From the NCBI GenBank assembly GCA_965202845.1, contig OZ241856.1:186001-250000 (forward strand): a stretch of 64,000 nt of DNA, given 5' to 3'. This DNA is from CBDATA01 sp965202845 (GTDB taxonomy: Bacteria > Acidobacteriota > Vicinamibacteria > Marinacidobacterales > Marinacidobacteraceae). The position numbers and the translations under genes are program-made. Every line of letters starts with the position of its first letter. Within the stretch, counting starts at the first letter, position 1. Of this stretch, positions 8,825 to 16,828 are shown piece after piece. The notes under the pieces are model-generated. The model had not been told where the DNA came from and made no database searches. It was given only the letters and a program-made list of their open reading frames with translations.

Positions 8825-9796
8825 CTACCCTCTTGTCTGGCGTCCGGCGGCGTCCACCAGGTTGTAGCGGCGAGCCCGTTCCCGCCACTCCCCGGATCGG
8901 ATGAGCCGCTGGTAGACCTCGGCGGGAAGGGCGCGCTCGGCGTACCGGGGCCAGGTCGCGCCGTCGCGGATGTCCCGAAGCCCCTCCTGCATCGCGCCCA
9001 GGGCGAGCCGCAGCAGCTGTCCGGCGTAGAGCACGAGCGGAACGCCGTGTTCGCGCAGGGCGGACAGCGGGGTGTCGTGGACGCTGGCGATGACGGGCCG
9101 CCCGCACGCCCGGGACACCGGGCCGATCCGCTCCGGAGGCAGTCCGGCGAAGAACAGCAGGTCGGCGCCGGCTTCCCCGTAGGCCGCGCCCCGCTCGATG
9201 GCTTCGCCCTCGCCCAGCCCGATGGAGACCGCGTCGCATCGGGCGACCAGCATCATGCTTCCGGTTCGGGCGTCGGCCGCCGCGCGCACCCGATCCCGCA
9301 TGCCGGGGGCGTCGACCAGCACGCCGCCGTCGCCCAGATGCTTGGCCTGCACGTGATCCTCGATCATCACCGCGGCGAGTCCGGCGCGCTCGAACCCGCG
9401 CACCGCGCGCGCCACCGCCAGCGGGCTGCCGCCGCCGTCGTCGGCGTCGGCGAACACCGGAACCGGAACGCTGTCCGCGATCCGCGCCGCGACCTCGATG
9501 AGTTCGGAGATCGAGGCGAGCCCGTAGTCGGGCAGGCCGAGCTGGGCCGCCGAGCCGGCGCTGCCCCCGATGAGAACCGCGTCGAAGCCGTTCTCCACGA
9601 TCAGCCGGGCGGAGAGCACGTCGAAGGCGCCCGGACAGATCACCGGCTCCGGCCCCGCCAGCATCCGCCGGAAGCGGGTTCCGGCGTCGCCGGATTGAGC
9701 TTGCGAAGCGCCGGTGGCGGCCAGCGCGGCGGCGCCTCCGGCCGCGAGACCCCGAAGTGCCCTGCGCCGGTCCATGTTCAATCGGTGTTCGGTCAT
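8825..9796 (-). CDS. PEP mutase/isocitrate lyase-fold protein with Tat-like signal
   Basis: The 323-aa protein has the PEP mutase/isocitrate lyase barrel: CPGAFDVLSARLIVENGFDAVLIGG, then PVFADADDGGG near residue 125 with the metal-binding Asp pair, and AAVMIEDH. The gating loop that is normally KRCGH in the lyases reads KHLGD here, so the usual catalytic Cys is absent and lyase activity is unlikely. The first 37 residues contain DRRRALRGL plus a hydrophobic Ala/Gly stretch ending ASQAQ, a twin-arginine-type signal, unusual for a normally cytosolic family. The start MTEHRLN at 9796 overlaps the previous stop (ATGA); an internal ATG at 9775 is possible. Last gene of the minus-strand operon. Confidence 0.8.
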   Translation of the reverse strand: MTEHRLNMDRRRALRGLAAGGAAALAATGASQAQSGDAGTRFRRMLAGPEPVICPGAFDVLSARLIVENGFDAVLIGGSAGSAAQLGLPDYGLASISELIEVAARIADSVPVPVFADADDGGGSPLAVARAVRGFERAGLAAVMIEDHVQAKHLGDGGVLVDAPGMRDRVRAAADARTGSMMLVARCDAVSIGLGEGEAIERGAAYGEAGADLLFFAGLPPERIGPVSRACGRPVIASVHDTPLSALREHGVPLVLYAGQLLRLALGAMQEGLRDIRDGATWPRYAERALPAEVYQRLIRSGEWRERARRYNLVDAAGRQTRG

Positions 9797-10584
9797 GGCG
9801 ACTCCTGGGGATGGTCCTGGGCGCACCGGAACCCGATGCTGTGGATCGTGGTGTCCGGTCGCGTGAAATTCCGGTAGAAGACGCTGGCGATCCGCTCGTC
9901 GGCGTCGGCCCAGCTCCCGCCCCGGAACACCCGGTAGGGCGCCTGCGCCGGCCCCTGCGGATTCCCGACCGGACTCACCGCGTAGTAGCCGGGGTCGTAT
10001 CCGTCGGCCACCCATTCGGCGATGTTGCCGATCACGTCGAAGAGTCCGTAGCCGTTCGCAGGAAACGAGGCTACGTCCGCCGGACCGTGGGGGTGCCCCA
10101 CCCGGGCCGCCGGGGGAGCGTCGTCATCGGGGGCGAGCGAAGCCCCCCAGGGATACGGCGCTCCCTCCCTGCCGCCGCGCGCCGCCTTCTCCCACTCCGC
10201 CTCGGTGGGGAGGCGCTTGCCGCGGAACGCGCAATAGGCCGCCGCGTCCTCCCAGCTCACGTTGTAGACCGGCAGGAGCGCGTCCTCCTCCGGGAACCCC
10301 TGGCGCCAGTGGAAGGGTTCCGGGCGTCCGGCGCTGAGCGTGAAATTCCGGTACGCCTGCTGGGTGACCTCGGTGCGGTCGATCCAGAACCCCGGCAGCC
10401 GGACCCGGTGCACCGGCCGATCGTCCACCCGGTCGCGGGTTTGCCAGCCGATCTCGTCGATCAGCCAGAGATGGTTGCGCCCCATCCAGAACCCGCCGGG
10501 CGGAACCCAGCAGATGGCCTCCTCCCGGTCTTTGGCGCAGTGGGGCTCCGCCACCGCCGCCAGCAGCAGGAGCGCGAGCAGCAA
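9793..10584 (-). CDS. FGE-fold (SUMF1/EgtB/PvdO) protein lacking the catalytic cysteines
   Basis: The 263-aa protein has the formylglycine-generating-enzyme fold: GGFWMGR near residue 30, GFWIDRTEVTQQAYRNF, PVYNVSWEDAAAYCAFRGKR, LPTEAEWEKAARGG, GNIAEWVADGYD, RVFRGGSWADADE and a final GFRCA. True FGEs carry a Cys pair in the segment after RGGSW; here it reads ERIASVFYRNFTRPDTT, so the oxidase chemistry is not expected. A short hydrophobic N terminus suggests export. The only workable start is TTG 10584, because an in-frame stop lies at 10600-10602. It sits 15 bases after the DUF1501 gene and overlaps the next gene by 4. Confidence 0.82.
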   Translation of the reverse strand: MLLALLLLAAVAEPHCAKDREEAICWVPPGGFWMGRNHLWLIDEIGWQTRDRVDDRPVHRVRLPGFWIDRTEVTQQAYRNFTLSAGRPEPFHWRQGFPEEDALLPVYNVSWEDAAAYCAFRGKRLPTEAEWEKAARGGREGAPYPWGASLAPDDDAPPAARVGHPHGPADVASFPANGYGLFDVIGNIAEWVADGYDPGYYAVSPVGNPQGPAQAPYRVFRGGSWADADERIASVFYRNFTRPDTTIHSIGFRCAQDHPQESP

Positions 10585-10599
10585 GACGGGAATGGGGCG

Positions 10600-12012
10600 C
10601 TATTCGAAGAGTTCGGCGATCTCGTCGTCAAACATCATCTCGGCGGCGCCCAGGGCGATGGAGTCCACATACAGGTATTCGCGCCCCGACGGGGTGTTCG
10701 CGACCGACTTGCGCCAGTCGATGCCGAGCGCCGAGTAGATGGTGGCGACGGTGTTGTCCATGAAGGGCTGTCCGTCGTGCCGCCAGCCCGGATCCACCAC
10801 CTGGGAGCCGTCATCGTTGGTGCGGCCTACCACCCGGCCTCCCCGGACGCCGCCCCCGGCGAAGAGCGTCGTGTACGCCTCCCGGTAGTGATCCCGCCCC
10901 ATCACCGGATTCATCTCGGGAGTGCGGCCGAATTCGCTGGCGACCACCACCAGGGTCTCGTCCAGCGCGCTCGTCCCCGCATCCTGGCCGGGCATCGCCC
11001 CCAGGTCGTCCAGCAGCGCGACCAGCCCCCGGTCGAGACGCGGACAAGTGGTGTAGTGGTTCCACCGGCGCGACCGGTCGAAGATCCCGGCGTGGTGGTC
11101 CCACTTGTCGCCGTCGTAGATGTAGATGAACCGGGTTCCGGCGTCGGCCTCGACGAGGTTCCGCGCCAGAATGCAGCCGAGTCCGAACTCGTCGGCGCCG
11201 TAGCGCTCCCGGTCGGCTTCGCTCGCCCGGAACAACTGCGGCCAGCGGGGGTCGGTCAAAAGCGAGTACGCGGAGCGGTAGTAGTCGCGGTAGTCGGCGG
11301 CCCGGCGCCCCAGCGAAGCGCGTTCGGCTGCGGAGACTTCGCCCAGCCGGCTCAACAGCCGGAACCGCTCCTCCAGCACCTGAAGGCTTCCCTCCGTATT
11401 GCCGCCGAAGGCGTCGAACACGGTGGTCGGATCCAGGTCCAGGCCGGAAAACCGGGTGGGAAGGAATCCGGCCCCGATGGAGCCGGCCCGCGCCCGGGTC
11501 AGGTAGGTGCTGACGTAGGTGGGGAAGGTGTCGGTTTCGCGCCGCTCGGCGTCCAGCTCGGCGGCGATGACGCTGCCGAAGGCGGGGATTTCGCGCGCCA
11601 GCGCCACGTTAAGCACCCGCCCGGTCTGGGTGTGGTACTGCCCGTTGAAGTGGATCAGCTCCGGCGCCCGCATCGAGCGCACCAGCGCCACCTGGTCCAT
11701 GCGGTGCGCCAGCTGCGGGAACAGCGTGCGGGAGAGCGCGACCTCGTCGTTCACCTGCACCATGTCCAGATCCGGCGGCGTCCACCGGGTCTGCTTGAAG
11801 TCCCAGGTGTCCATCGGGCTGATGGCGCCGCCCATCTCGATGAAGATGCAGTGGCGCGCCGTCCGCCTGGGGGTCGCCTTGCCCCGCGCGTACGCCTTGA
11901 GCGGCCAGACCGACTGGTTCACGAAGGAGCCGGCCAGCGCCAATCCGCCGTACCGGAGGATGTCGCGCCGCGCCGGCAGCAGGTCGGCGACCCGGGGTTC
12001 GCTGTCGCACAT
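10600..12012 (-). CDS. DUF1501 family protein (alkaline-phosphatase/sulfatase-like fold)
   Basis: This 470-aa protein is a standard-length DUF1501 member. It begins with a Tat-type segment ARRDILRYGGLALAGSF at about residues 14-30, then HCIFIEMGGAISPMDTWDFK, IHFNGQYHTQTGR, DHHAGIFDRSRRWN near residue 310, and VVASEFGRTPEMN with HYREAYTTLFAGGGVRGG. The His/Asp-rich motifs correspond to the metal site of the alkaline phosphatase superfamily. Function in the literature is not established; it is nearly always paired with DUF1549/DUF1553 proteins, as here, where the partner lies 4 bases upstream. ATG start at 12012. Confidence 0.9.
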   Translation of the reverse strand: MCDSEPRVADLLPARRDILRYGGLALAGSFVNQSVWPLKAYARGKATPRRTARHCIFIEMGGAISPMDTWDFKQTRWTPPDLDMVQVNDEVALSRTLFPQLAHRMDQVALVRSMRAPELIHFNGQYHTQTGRVLNVALAREIPAFGSVIAAELDAERRETDTFPTYVSTYLTRARAGSIGAGFLPTRFSGLDLDPTTVFDAFGGNTEGSLQVLEERFRLLSRLGEVSAAERASLGRRAADYRDYYRSAYSLLTDPRWPQLFRASEADRERYGADEFGLGCILARNLVEADAGTRFIYIYDGDKWDHHAGIFDRSRRWNHYTTCPRLDRGLVALLDDLGAMPGQDAGTSALDETLVVVASEFGRTPEMNPVMGRDHYREAYTTLFAGGGVRGGRVVGRTNDDGSQVVDPGWRHDGQPFMDNTVATIYSALGIDWRKSVANTPSGREYLYVDSIALGAAEMMFDDEIAELFE

Positions 12013-12016
12013 GATC

Positions 12017-13915
12017 TCAGTGATTCAGCAAGAATTCCGGCGAATTCAGGAGCGCCCACTGGAGATTTGCGGCGCCTTCCGCCAGGGAGGTTCCGAGCGT
12101 CTCCCCGGCCAGCTCCCGTTCGGAGGCGGTGGGCCATCGCCCGAGGGTCCAGAGGAACAGCTCCTCCACCACTTCGGCATGCTCCCGACCGGAATCCGCC
12201 AGTTCGGCGACCCGGGTTCCCGATTCGCTGGCGACGCGCCGGTTGACCACCTCCGACTGCATCATCAAGAGCGCCTGGAGGATGGAGCCGCGGTTGCCCA
12301 CCGGCGCCGGGGTCATCCGGTTGCTCTGGAAGAAGCTCTGGAGCAGCGCGTCGATTTCCGCGCCCTCGCCGGTCCCCCGGCGGCCGCCGAGATCGCGGGG
12401 GGTGGTGAGCTCCTTCACCCGCTGAACCGGAACCCCCCGGAGCTGGAACTCGGCGGGGGCGCCGGTGGCGCGGGTGAGCGAATCCACCAGCTCCGGCCCG
12501 GTGAGCACCCGGACGAAACGCTTCGGGTAGTAGCCGGTCCATGCATCCTCCCAGGTGTCTTTCCACTCGGGCGGGAACTGGGCGGCGAGGCCGTAGACCT
12601 CGGACTTCATGATCGTCTTGACCAGATGCCAGAAGCTGTAGCCGCTTCGCTCGAAATCCACGGCGAGGGCTTCCAGCAGCTCCGGGTTGGTGGGGCGCGG
12701 CGGCAGCGGATCGGTCTCGCCTTCGGGGAGCCGGTCCATCCGGTCCAGGTCGAACGCGTTGTACGGCTCCACGAATGCGACGGTCATCAACTTGCCCCAG
12801 ACCAGGTTCACGGTGGCGCGCGCGAACTGCCGGTGGCTGGTGAGCATCCGGGCGAAGGCGTCGCGGGGGTTCTCCCCCGGTCGCGGCGTTTCTCCGGTCA
12901 GCAGGAACGCCGGCTGGTAGGCGAGTCCCTCGAGCCGGGGGAAGCGGCCTTCGGAGAGGGTGTGGTAGGGAGCGTCGTCGCCGGTGTCGTAGCCCCTGGC
13001 GAGATCGTCCACCAGCAGGTCCACCACCACGTTCTTGGATCGGTCGTCCCAGGTGGTGATCAGGCGGGTGGTTCCCAGGAAGGCGGAGTGCCGGTAGAAC
13101 TCCTCGCGGGTGCGTTCGGAAAGCCAGCGGTTCAGCGGTTCGAGATGGTCCGCCCCGTCGTGGCAGGACACGCAGGAGGTGTTGATCCCCAGGAACACCC
13201 GCGAGACGTCCACATTGAACTGGTCCAGGGCGTCCAGCCGGTTGTGGATCGAGTAGTCGTCGGGACTCATCACGATCCGGCTCTTCGCCTGGTGGGAGCG
13301 GGCGAGAAAGGCCAGCGAGGGCACGCTCCCGTGGGCCTTGGCGACCCCGGTCAGCAGGTCCCGGACGAACTCGTCGTAGGGGCGGTCGGTGGTCAGCCAC
13401 TCCTTGACCCAGGTCTGGAACGGATGCTGGACCGGCCCCACCTGGCTGGCGAGGCGGAAGAGGTCGCCGAAAAACCAGGCCCATTGTTCGGCGAACTCGG
13501 GCGTCCCCACCATGTCGTCGATGAGGCGCTGGCGCTTGTCCGGCGAGGGGTCGGCGACGAACGTCCGCACCTGGTCGGCGGTGGGGGCGAGTCCCAGGGC
13601 GTCGAGGCTCGCCCGCCGCAGGAAGGTCTCGTCCGGGGAGCGGGGCGCATGGGGGATGCCGAGTTCGTCCCATTGGGCGGCGAGGATTTCGTCCACCAGC
13701 GTCCGGCGGGGCAACCGGGTCGGGGTCGCGCCCGCTCCCGCAGGAAGGTCTTCGGCGGCGGCGAGCGCCTCCCGCGCCTTCTCGGCGGCGGTCCGCCCGG
13801 CGGCCGCTTCCCGGTGCGCCGCATCGGCCCGGCGGTCGCGAAGGTCCTGCGGATCGGCGGACTGGGCGGCGCCGAACGCGCAGAACCAGAGCGAGGCGAA
13901 AAGCGCGAGGGACAT
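12017..13915 (-). CDS. DUF1549/DUF1553 (PSCyt2/PSD1) exported protein with one CxxCH
   Basis: The 632-aa protein has a signal peptide (MSLALFASLWFCAFGAAQS), a helical charged stretch, then the DUF1549 domain: RTLVDEILAAQWDELGIPHA, DETFLRRASLDALGLAPTADQV and FRLASQ. The DUF1553 domain fills the C-terminal half: RQFARATVNLVWGKLM, PTNPELLEALAVDFERSGYSF, LLMMQSEVVNRRVAS and WALLNSPEFLLNH. A single CVSCH at about residue 260 could bind one haem c. The ATG at 13915 is chosen because it begins the signal peptide; a GTG two codons upstream is also possible. A strong promoter lies at 13951-13980. First gene of the four-gene minus operon. Confidence 0.9.
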   Translation of the reverse strand: MSLALFASLWFCAFGAAQSADPQDLRDRRADAAHREAAAGRTAAEKAREALAAAEDLPAGAGATPTRLPRRTLVDEILAAQWDELGIPHAPRSPDETFLRRASLDALGLAPTADQVRTFVADPSPDKRQRLIDDMVGTPEFAEQWAWFFGDLFRLASQVGPVQHPFQTWVKEWLTTDRPYDEFVRDLLTGVAKAHGSVPSLAFLARSHQAKSRIVMSPDDYSIHNRLDALDQFNVDVSRVFLGINTSCVSCHDGADHLEPLNRWLSERTREEFYRHSAFLGTTRLITTWDDRSKNVVVDLLVDDLARGYDTGDDAPYHTLSEGRFPRLEGLAYQPAFLLTGETPRPGENPRDAFARMLTSHRQFARATVNLVWGKLMTVAFVEPYNAFDLDRMDRLPEGETDPLPPRPTNPELLEALAVDFERSGYSFWHLVKTIMKSEVYGLAAQFPPEWKDTWEDAWTGYYPKRFVRVLTGPELVDSLTRATGAPAEFQLRGVPVQRVKELTTPRDLGGRRGTGEGAEIDALLQSFFQSNRMTPAPVGNRGSILQALLMMQSEVVNRRVASESGTRVAELADSGREHAEVVEELFLWTLGRWPTASERELAGETLGTSLAEGAANLQWALLNSPEFLLNH

Positions 13916-13950
13916 CTTCACGACAGGGAAACCAAGGGGTTGCTTCGCCG

Positions 13951-13980
13951 ATAGTACGAACTGCCGGGAACCGGCGTCAA
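13951..13980 (-). promoter_or_regulatory. Sigma-70-type promoter for the DUF1553-DUF1501 operon
   Basis: On the minus strand TTGACG (complement of 13975-13980) and TACTAT (complement of 13951-13956) are 18 bases apart, five of six and four of six matches to consensus. Transcription would begin near 13944, about 30 bases before the ATG at 13915. Confidence 0.6.
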
Positions 13981-14023
13981 ACGCGCTCCGGGAGGGGGAT
14001 TTTGCGGGATACTTCCCGGGACC

Positions 14024-14353
14024 ATGCGACTTTCGGAAAAACATTGCGTCCCGTGCCGCGGCGGCGTTCCGCCGCTTTCCCCCGAAGAGGTCGAGAGCTA
14101 TCTGGAACAGGTCGAGGGCTGGTCCCATCGGGAGCATCACGACATCGGCAAGACGTTCAGATTCCCCGACTTCGCGGGCGCGCTCCGGTTCGCCAACCGG
14201 ATCGGGGAGGTGGCCGAGAGCGAGGGACATCACCCCGACCTGCTGGTCGCCTGGGGCAGGGTGGGCGTCACCATCTGGACCCACAAGATCAACGGCCTGA
14301 CGGAAAGCGATTTCATCCTCGCCGCCCGGATCGACGCGCTGCCCCGTTCCTGA
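14024..14353 (+). CDS. phhB: 4a-hydroxytetrahydrobiopterin (pterin-4a-carbinolamine) dehydratase
   Basis: The 109-aa protein is the usual length for this enzyme, which dehydrates the carbinolamine formed by aromatic amino acid hydroxylases so that the pterin cofactor can be recycled. Diagnostic parts are GGVPPLSPEEV at the N terminus, FRFPDFAGALRFANRIGEVAE, then ESEGHHPDLLVAWGRVGVTIWTH with the conserved His pair, and GLTESDFILAARID. No phenylalanine hydroxylase is in view, but the next gene, four bases on, is an aromatic amino acid decarboxylase, which supports a shared role in aromatic amine or amino acid metabolism. Confidence 0.93.
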   Translation: MRLSEKHCVPCRGGVPPLSPEEVESYLEQVEGWSHREHHDIGKTFRFPDFAGALRFANRIGEVAESEGHHPDLLVAWGRVGVTIWTHKINGLTESDFILAARIDALPRS

Positions 14354-14357
14354 CCGG

Positions 14358-15812
14358 ATGGATCACCTCTCCCCCGAGGAGTTCGTTCGCAACGGGAGGG
14401 CGGTTCTCGACTGGATCGCCGACTACTGGCGGCGGGTCGGAGAGTTTCCGGTCCGCTCCGAAGTCCAGCCGGGAGACATTCGCTCCCGCCTGCCGGCGCA
14501 TCCTCCGGAGCGGGGCGAGCCCTTCGCCGCCGTCCTCGAAGATCTCGACCGGGTGGTGATGCCGGGAATCACCCACTGGCAGTCCCCGAATTTCTTCGCC
14601 TACTTCCCGTCGAACAACTCCGGCCCCTCGGTTCTCGGCGAGCTGGTCTCGGCGGGGCTCGGGGTGCAGGGGATGCTCTGGGCCACCAGTCCGGCATGCA
14701 CCGAGATGGAGACCCATGTGCTCGACTGGCTGGCGGAGCTGCTCGGATTGCCGCCCGCCTTCCGGTCGGACGGGCCGGGAGGGGGCGTCATCCAGGACAC
14801 CGCGTCCTCGGCGACGCTCACCGCCCTGCTCGCCGCTCGCGAACGGGCCACCGGTTTCGAGTCCAATCGCCGCGGGGTTCGCGCGCCGCTGGTCGCCTAC
14901 GGCTCCGCGGAATCCCACTCCTCCCTGCTCAAGGGGGTTCGGATCGCCGGGATCGGGAGCGATTTCCTCCGCGACATTCCGGTGGATACGGTCACCGCCG
15001 CCGCCCGCCCCGACGCCTTCGCCGACCTGGTTCGGGACGACGTGGCCGCCGGCCGGAAGCCCTGCTTCTTACTGGTGACGCTGGGAACCACGTCCACCGG
15101 CGCCTTCGATCCGCTTCGCGCGCTGGCGGAGATCGCCCGCGAACACCGCATCTGGGTGCATGTGGACGCCGCGATGTCGGGAACCGCGTTCCTGTGTCCC
15201 GAATTCCGCCATCTCCAGGACGGCGTCGAACTGGCGGATTCATGGTGCTTCAACCCCCACAAGTGGATGTTCACCAACTTCGACTGCGACGTTTTTTTCG
15301 TGAAGGACCGGCGGTCGGTCGTGGACACGCTCTCGGTCACGCCGGAGTACCTGCGCAACCGCGCTTCGGAGGCCGGCGAAGTGTGGGACTACCGCGACTG
15401 GCACATCCCCCTGGGCCGGCGGTTCCGGGCGTTGAAGCTCTGGATGGTGCTGCGCCACTACGGCGCCCGGGGACTTCGCCGCCACATCCGCGAGCACATC
15501 CGGCTGGGACAGCGTTTCCGCGATCTGGTCGAGGAGGCGCCCGACTTCGAGATTCTGGCGCCGACGCCGCTGAACCATGTCACCTTCCGCCACCGGACCG
15601 AAGACGGGGAGGATGCGGACGCCCGGAATCTCGCGCTCTGCGAGGAGCTGAACCGCTCCGGGGCGCTCCACCTCACCCACACCCGCACGGCGGCGGGCGT
15701 CGCGCTGCGGATGGTGGTCGCCCAGAGCCGCACCCGCGAGGAGCATGTGCGGGCCGCCTGGGACCGGATCCGGGAGACCGCCCGCCGCCTTCTTGCGTCG
15801 GGATTGCGCTAG
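14358..15812 (+). CDS. PLP-dependent aromatic-L-amino-acid decarboxylase (group II)
   Basis: The 484-aa enzyme matches the DDC/TDC family that decarboxylates L-Dopa, tryptophan, tyrosine or phenylalanine. THWQSPNFFAYFPSNNSGPS near residue 75 and MLWATSPACTEMETHVLDW near 110 are typical of the aromatic group. HVDAAMSG near residue 260 binds the PLP pyridine nitrogen. CFNPHKWMFTNFDCD near 298 carries the Schiff-base lysine. The YLRN stretch around 330 corresponds to the flexible catalytic loop. The exact substrate cannot be fixed from sequence. The start ATG is four bases after phhB. Confidence 0.92.
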   Translation: MDHLSPEEFVRNGRAVLDWIADYWRRVGEFPVRSEVQPGDIRSRLPAHPPERGEPFAAVLEDLDRVVMPGITHWQSPNFFAYFPSNNSGPSVLGELVSAGLGVQGMLWATSPACTEMETHVLDWLAELLGLPPAFRSDGPGGGVIQDTASSATLTALLAARERATGFESNRRGVRAPLVAYGSAESHSSLLKGVRIAGIGSDFLRDIPVDTVTAAARPDAFADLVRDDVAAGRKPCFLLVTLGTTSTGAFDPLRALAEIAREHRIWVHVDAAMSGTAFLCPEFRHLQDGVELADSWCFNPHKWMFTNFDCDVFFVKDRRSVVDTLSVTPEYLRNRASEAGEVWDYRDWHIPLGRRFRALKLWMVLRHYGARGLRRHIREHIRLGQRFRDLVEEAPDFEILAPTPLNHVTFRHRTEDGEDADARNLALCEELNRSGALHLTHTRTAAGVALRMVVAQSRTREEHVRAAWDRIRETARRLLASGLR

Positions 15813-15851
15813 AGTGTCCGCCCGCACGTTATCCGGAAGGGGAGGCGCTCC

Positions 15852-16148
15852 ATGAACGTCAGAGAAGCTGTCCAGACGGCCAAGGCGTACATTGGCCACC
15901 TCTATGCGGACGAACCGGCTCGACACATCGGCGTCGAGGAAGTGGTGTTCGATGAACCGGAAAACGCTTGGAAAGTGACCGTGGGATTCTTCCGGCCCTG
16001 GGACGAACCGTCAGGTTTGTCCGAAACCTTGGAGGCCGCCGCCGAGGGTGGGGCGGCTCTTTGGAAAAAGCGTTCCTTCAAGGTCGTTCAGGTTGATAAT
16101 GGAAGCGGAACGGTCAAGTCGATGAAGCACCGCTCGCTTCCATCCTGA
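15852..16148 (+). CDS. Small conserved hypothetical protein (98 aa)
   Basis: I do not recognise a named family. The sequence has an N-terminal helix (MNVREAVQTAKAYIGHLYAD), a strand-rich middle (VEEVVFDEPENAWKVTVGFFRPWDE) and a final KRSFKVVQVDNGSGTVKSMKHR pattern, a compact alpha/beta layout. A strong ribosome site, GGAAGGGGAGG, precedes the ATG. It is followed after 11 bases by a truncated PIN-like frame and then by an interrupted DNA methyltransferase, so it probably belongs to a small transferred cassette; an antitoxin-like or accessory role is only a guess. Composition is less GC-rich than the adjacent decarboxylase. Confidence 0.7.
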   Translation: MNVREAVQTAKAYIGHLYADEPARHIGVEEVVFDEPENAWKVTVGFFRPWDEPSGLSETLEAAAEGGAALWKKRSFKVVQVDNGSGTVKSMKHRSLPS

Positions 16149-16159
16149 TCCGATTCCTG

Positions 16160-16297
16160 ATGTCGACCAGAGGCGCATTCCTTGACGCCAACCTTCTGGT
16201 GCTTCCTGATGATGTTCGTTTTCTGAAACAGCTTGATATTCTTGTGTTTCACTCGGAAGAGCTGTACGTGGCAAGCCCGCCGCCGGCCGGCGGATAG
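16160..16297 (+). pseudogene. Truncated PIN-like reading frame
   Basis: The frame codes 45 residues. It begins MSTRGAFLDANLLVL, a beta-strand with FLDANLL like the first acidic motif of PIN-domain ribonucleases. It continues DDVRFLKQLDILVFHSEELY and then stops. The first strand is joined directly to a later-looking segment, and the total is about a third of a PIN domain (usually 120-140 aa), so an internal deletion is likely. It lies 11 bases after the 98-aa gene in the order expected for a two-gene unit. It could instead be a short real gene; the PIN assignment rests on one motif. Confidence 0.4.
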
Positions 16298-16813
16298 GCT
16301 ACGATCTGGTCGCTGGATGCGGGGTTTGATGGCGCCGACCACAGTCGGTTCGCGTGGCGGGCGGAAGCTCTTGGACCCCAGCGTCGCGCCGAACCGTCTC
16401 CCGCTACAGCGACCGAATCGCTCCAGGGCGGTCGTCGCGTGTCAGGACAACCTGCAATTCATGAAGGACATCCCCGACGAGTCGGTGCAACTGATCGTCA
16501 CGTCGCCGCCCTACAACATCGGGAAGGACTACGAGGAACGAACTCCCGTTTCCGCGTACCTGGCGACGCAGCGCGATGTCATCGCCGAATGCGTGCGCGT
16601 CCTGCGCCCGGACGGATCCATCTGCTGGCAGGTCGGGAACTACGTGGAGAACGGCGGGATCATTCCGCTGGATGTAATTCTGTATCCGATCTTCTGCGAA
16701 TACAAGCTCCGACTCCGAAACCGGATCATCTGGAGTTTCGGGCATGGTCTGCACTGCTCCCGGAGACTCTCGGGGCGGTATGAAACGATCAATTGGTGGA
16801 CCAAGGGAGACGA

Positions 16814-16821
16814 TTACACTT
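16814..16821. repeat. Target site duplication, left copy
   Basis: TTACACTT directly precedes the left end of the insertion sequence; the identical octamer follows its right end at 18290-18297. Eight bases is the duplication length typical of ISL3-family elements. Confidence 0.88.
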
Positions 16822-16828
16822 GGCTCTT

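Noticed and set aside
9793..10584. Calling this gene a true formylglycine-generating enzyme
   Set aside because: The active-site Cys pair after RGGSW is absent and no sulfatase with a CxPxR target was seen in the window.
13915..14284. 370-base N-terminal extension of the DUF1553 gene
   Set aside because: It would run antisense through phhB and across the promoter; ATG 13915 begins a clean signal peptide.
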